From assembly GCA_944338265.1 (NCBI GenBank), contig CALVLO010000072.1:1-7769 (forward strand): 7,769 bases of DNA, read 5' to 3'. The notes under the pieces are model-generated. The model saw nothing but the letters and a program-made list of their open reading frames with translations, was not told where the DNA came from and ran no database searches. Of the stretch, positions 6,116-7,769 are shown piece after piece; position 1 is the first letter of the stretch; the number at the start of each line of letters is the position of its first letter. The DNA comes from an uncultured Clostridia bacterium (lineage in GTDB: Bacteria; Bacillota; Clostridia; Christensenellales; Borkfalkiaceae). Position numbers and translations under genes: made by a program.

Positions 6116-7189
6116 TTATGCGTTCTCCTTTTCAAATTTCTGCATAAACGCGATGAGCGCCTGCACGCCCTCGACGGGCATTGCATTGTAGATGGAGGCG
6201 CGCATGCCGCCGACCAAGCGGTGCCCCTTGAGGGAGACGAGCCCGTTTTGGGCTGCTTCCTTGACGAACTTCGCATCGAGTTCGGCGGAAGGGGTAACGA
6301 AGGGCACGTTCATCACCGAGCGGTACTTCTTCACCACGTTGTTGGTGTAGAAGGCGGAGTTATCGATGAAATCATACAAGAGCCCCGCCTTGTATTCGTT
6401 GATCTTGCTCATCTCCTTCACGCCGCCGAGCTTTTTCAAACGGCGCAAAACGAGCGTCGCCATATAGATGGCAAAGCAGGGGGGCGTGTTGTAGAGGCTG
6501 TTGTTCTCGTCCTGTACCTTCCATTTGAGCATGGTGGGGCAGATCGCGAGCGGATCTTGGATGAGCTCGCGCTTGGCGATGACGATGGTCACGCCCGCGG
6601 GGGCGAGGTTCTTCTGCGCGCCCGCATAGATGACGCCGAACTTCTTCACATCGATCTCGCGCGACAAGATCTCGGAAGACATATCTGCCACGAGGGGCGC
6701 CTTTACTTTCGGAAATTCCACATAGCGGGTACCGAAGATGGTGTTGTTGGAGCAGATGTGCACATAGTCCGTATCCTCGCGGAAGGCGATCTTATCGAGA
6801 TCGGGGATGTAGGTGTACGTCTTATCCTCGGAGGAGGCAACGCACGCCGCATCGCCGTAGATCTTGCCCTCCTGCCATGCCTTCTTGGCAAAGTTGCCCG
6901 TTACGATATAGTCGGCTTTCCCCTTGTGCATCAGGTTGAGGGGGACGGCAGCAAACTGCTGCGAGGCGCCGCCCTGCACAAAGAGGACGGCATAGTCTTC
7001 GGGAATGTTCAAAAGTTCGCGCAGCAGCGCCGCGCCCTCTTCTACGATCGCCTCGAACGCCTTGTTGCGGTGGGAGATCTCCGTCACGGACATGCCCGTG
7101 CCCGAAAAATCCAAAAACTCACGCTGCGCCTCTTCGAGGACCTCGAGGGGGAGCGTGGAGGGACCTGCGGAAAAGTTGTATGCTCTCAT
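6116..7189 (-). CDS. serC: Phosphoserine aminotransferase
   Basis: This PLP enzyme converts 3-phosphohydroxypyruvate plus glutamate to O-phosphoserine and 2-oxoglutarate, the second step of serine synthesis. The 357-residue product is close to the E. coli enzyme (362). Landmarks are the N-terminal NFSAGPSTLP, SHR with Arg42, the cofactor loop GGAS at 73-76, Asp169 in ADMSS contacting the pyridine nitrogen, the Schiff-base lysine Lys193 in AGAQKNLAPAG, and the phosphate-binding GHRLVGGMRAS with His323, Arg324 and Arg330. Phe100 sits where the E. coli enzyme has the tryptophan that stacks on PLP. The ATG at 7189 has AGGTG at 7195-7199, five bases away. An in-frame ATG at 7231 lies at or before the predicted transcription start and is rejected. 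serC is the first gene of the serC-serA operon. Its promoter and an operator-like palindrome lie immediately upstream. Confidence 0.96.
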   Translation of the reverse strand: MRAYNFSAGPSTLPLEVLEEAQREFLDFSGTGMSVTEISHRNKAFEAIVEEGAALLRELLNIPEDYAVLFVQGGASQQFAAVPLNLMHKGKADYIVTGNFAKKAWQEGKIYGDAACVASSEDKTYTYIPDLDKIAFREDTDYVHICSNNTIFGTRYVEFPKVKAPLVADMSSEILSREIDVKKFGVIYAGAQKNLAPAGVTIVIAKRELIQDPLAICPTMLKWKVQDENNSLYNTPPCFAIYMATLVLRRLKKLGGVKEMSKINEYKAGLLYDFIDNSAFYTNNVVKKYRSVMNVPFVTPSAELDAKFVKEAAQNGLVSLKGHRLVGGMRASIYNAMPVEGVQALIAFMQKFEKENA

Positions 7190-7205
7190 AATCTCACCTC
7201 TTTGT

Positions 7206-7221
7206 TGCAACCGCGGTTGCA
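7206..7221. promoter_or_regulatory. Perfect 16-base palindrome in the serC leader (operator-like)
   Basis: TGCAACCGCGGTTGCA is identical to its own reverse complement. It begins about six bases downstream of the predicted serC transcription start (~7227) and ends just before the Shine-Dalgarno. As DNA, this is a classic position for a repressor that blocks the start of transcription. GC-centred palindromes of this length occur as LacI-family operators. As RNA it could fold into a six-pair stem with a CGCG loop at the 5' end. The binding protein is unknown. Confidence 0.65.
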
Positions 7222-7233
7222 CGTTTCCCATGT

Positions 7234-7262
7234 ATTATAAAACTTTTTGGGGGCTTTGACAA
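7234..7262 (-). promoter_or_regulatory. Sigma-A-type promoter for serC-serA
   Basis: On the - strand, a -35 TTGTCA (7262-7257, 5/6 to consensus) and a perfect -10 TATAAT (7239-7234) are separated by exactly 17 bases. Transcription would begin near 7227, giving a leader of about 38 bases. That leader is too short for a riboswitch or T-box, so control is more likely by a DNA-binding protein at the adjacent palindrome or upstream repeats. Confidence 0.85.
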
Positions 7263-7265
7263 GTA

Positions 7266-7289
7266 TTTGCCGCAAATTTTGCCGAAAAT
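7266..7289. repeat. Two tandem 12-base repeats upstream of the serC -35 box
   Basis: TTTGCCGCAAAT (7266-7277) is followed without a gap by TTTGCCGAAAAT (7278-7289), identical at 11 of 12 positions. Relative to the serC start they lie at about -39 to -62, a standard position for an activator. The first copy is also part of a 13-base inverted repeat, ATTTGC-C-GCAAAT (7265-7277). Confidence 0.5.
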
Positions 7290-7290
7290 C

Positions 7291-7306
7291 ATACAATTTT
7301 TTGTAT
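7291..7306. repeat. AT-rich inverted repeat between the divergent promoters
   Basis: ATACAA and TTGTAT form perfect six-base arms around TTTT. The element has no GC stem and is unlikely to be a terminator. It has the size and symmetry of a dimeric repressor site. It lies about 64-79 bases upstream of the serC start and about 60 bases upstream of the -35 of the opposing promoter, so it could act on either unit. Confidence 0.4.
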
Positions 7307-7326
7307 AAAGATGCAGTCACCTTCGG

Positions 7327-7354
7327 AAAAAAGTCGGCGAAAAGATAAAAAAAA
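7327..7354 (+). promoter_or_regulatory. A-tracts upstream of the 7367 promoter (UP-element-like)
   Basis: Runs of A at 7327-7332, 7340-7343 and 7347-7354 have centres about 12 and 9 bases apart, close to helical phasing. They end 12 bases before the -35 hexamer of the + strand promoter. Bending or alpha-CTD contact is inferred, by analogy with the similar arrangement ahead of tuf. Confidence 0.4.
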
Positions 7355-7366
7355 GGCGAGAAAGTA

Positions 7367-7395
7367 TTTACTTTTGCCCGCATTTGGTGTAAAAT
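7367..7395 (+). promoter_or_regulatory. Sigma-A-type promoter for the unidentified gene at 7438
   Basis: TTTACT (7367-7372, 4/6) and TAAAAT (7390-7395, 5/6) are separated by 17 bases. The predicted start near 7402 gives a leader of about 36 bases. It is divergent from the serC promoter, with about 175 bases between the two predicted starts. Confidence 0.65.
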
Positions 7396-7401
7396 AGATA
7401 G

Positions 7402-7415
7402 CGGGAACCATCCCG
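7402..7415 (+). other. Short hairpin at the 5' end of the transcript
   Basis: CGGGA (7402-7406) pairs with TCCCG (7411-7415) around ACCA. It starts at the predicted transcription start. Such 5'-terminal stems can protect an mRNA from decay, but a five-pair stem is short and could be chance. Confidence 0.3.
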
Positions 7416-7437
7416 AACGACGAGAGGTGGCAGCATC

Positions 7438-7769
7438 ATGGAAGAAAGCAAGACTTACGAAGATAAGAAATCCGTTGTCATGGAAGGCATGTATAAGGGC
7501 GTGGCGGGCAAGATCGAAGAGGTCAAACAGTCCGTCGCCAAGGAGCTGCAGTTCAGCTCCGCGCAGCATGCCTCTGCCTACGAGGCACTTGCAGGCAATT
7601 TTCAAAAGGGCGTAGAGAGCGTCCTTGCCGAACTGCGCTATCTTTCGCAGCAGAACTGCGCGATCTATGATTATAATCAGAAAGAGCGCGCTGGCGTAAA
7701 AGACGCGCTTTTGGAGGCGGTCCGCGCCTGCAACGAACAGATCGCGGCGATGGAAGCGCGCGTCAATGA
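7438..7769 (+). CDS. Unidentified all-helical protein, N-terminal part (runs off the window)
   Basis: I do not recognise this protein. The ATG at 7438 is preceded by AGGTGG (7425-7430) at a 7-base spacing and by a good promoter, so it is very likely a real gene. The frame stays open for 110 codons to the window edge. The TGA at the very end is out of frame. The visible part contains no proline and few glycines, and it is rich in Glu, Lys, Ala and Gln. The segments at about 22-38, 46-72 and 80-110 look helical, with hydrophobic residues every three to four positions, compatible with a coiled coil or helical bundle. There is no signal peptide or membrane segment, so it is probably cytoplasmic. 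Two cysteines (74 and 98) show no metal-site pattern. It is divergent from serC-serA, which may imply shared control, but nothing in the sequence ties it to serine metabolism. Confidence 0.8.
   Translation, partial: MEESKTYEDKKSVVMEGMYKGVAGKIEEVKQSVAKELQFSSAQHASAYEALAGNFQKGVESVLAELRYLSQQNCAIYDYNQKERAGVKDALLEAVRACNEQIAAMEARVN

Noticed and set aside
7190..7231. N-terminal extension of SerC from ATG 7231
   Set aside because: It lies at or before the predicted transcription start, would run through the palindrome, lacks a ribosome binding site, and adds residues not found in the family. ATG 7189 has both a good site and the usual N-terminus.
6221..7240. Plus-strand 339-codon frame over serC, and a similar 282-codon frame at 4943-5791 over serA
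   Set aside because: Both are complementary-strand shadows of recognised enzymes. The first runs through the serC promoter and palindrome, and the second begins beside the shared terminator.
7190..7437. Possible riboswitch or T-box controlling serC
   Set aside because: The predicted serC leader is only about 38 bases and has no T-box, anti-terminator or terminator features. The rest of this spacer lies upstream of the transcription start.
7427..7615. 62-codon frame starting at GTG 7427
   Set aside because: Its start overlaps the Shine-Dalgarno of the gene at 7438, and the Arg/Ser-rich translation is typical of an out-of-frame shadow.

Overview
The window looks like chromosomal DNA from a Gram-positive-type bacterium, most likely a member of the Bacillota (class Clostridia). 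The basis is GC-rich coding regions separated by very AT-rich spacers, consensus-like sigma-A promoters, purine-rich Shine-Dalgarno sites, the rpsG-fusA-tuf order, and an EF-Tu and a short phosphoglycerate dehydrogenase of the type I associate with Clostridia. This placement is inference from family resemblance, with no search behind it. I see no mobile element, CRISPR array, tRNA or rRNA.

Layout. Bases 1-3956 are translation genes on the + strand: the 3' part of rpsG (ribosomal protein S7), fusA (EF-G) 12 bases after it, then a 197-base spacer with its own promoter and a structured leader, then tuf (EF-Tu), closed by a strong intrinsic terminator. Bases 3957-4920 hold an AT-rich spacer and a six-helix membrane protein of the YihY/BrkB family, whose start codon is ambiguous. 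A symmetric terminator at 4919-4944 separates it from the convergent serC-serA operon on the - strand (7189 down to 4964). That operon encodes the first two steps of serine synthesis. Its promoter, a perfect 16-base palindrome just after the predicted transcription start, and a repeat-rich upstream stretch are all visible. From about 7320 to the end, a second promoter fires in the opposite direction into a gene I do not recognise. It encodes an all-helical, proline-free protein that runs off the window.

How the genes fit together. S7, EF-G and EF-Tu serve ribosome assembly and elongation. SerC and SerA act in sequence, with SerA oxidising 3-phosphoglycerate and SerC transaminating the product to phosphoserine. 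The phosphatase SerB is not in the window. The coding content is mostly ordinary housekeeping. The parts most worth a second look are non-coding: the serC operator-like palindrome and upstream repeats, the tuf leader hairpin, and a decamer shared between promoter regions. I found no convincing evidence of a new multi-gene system.
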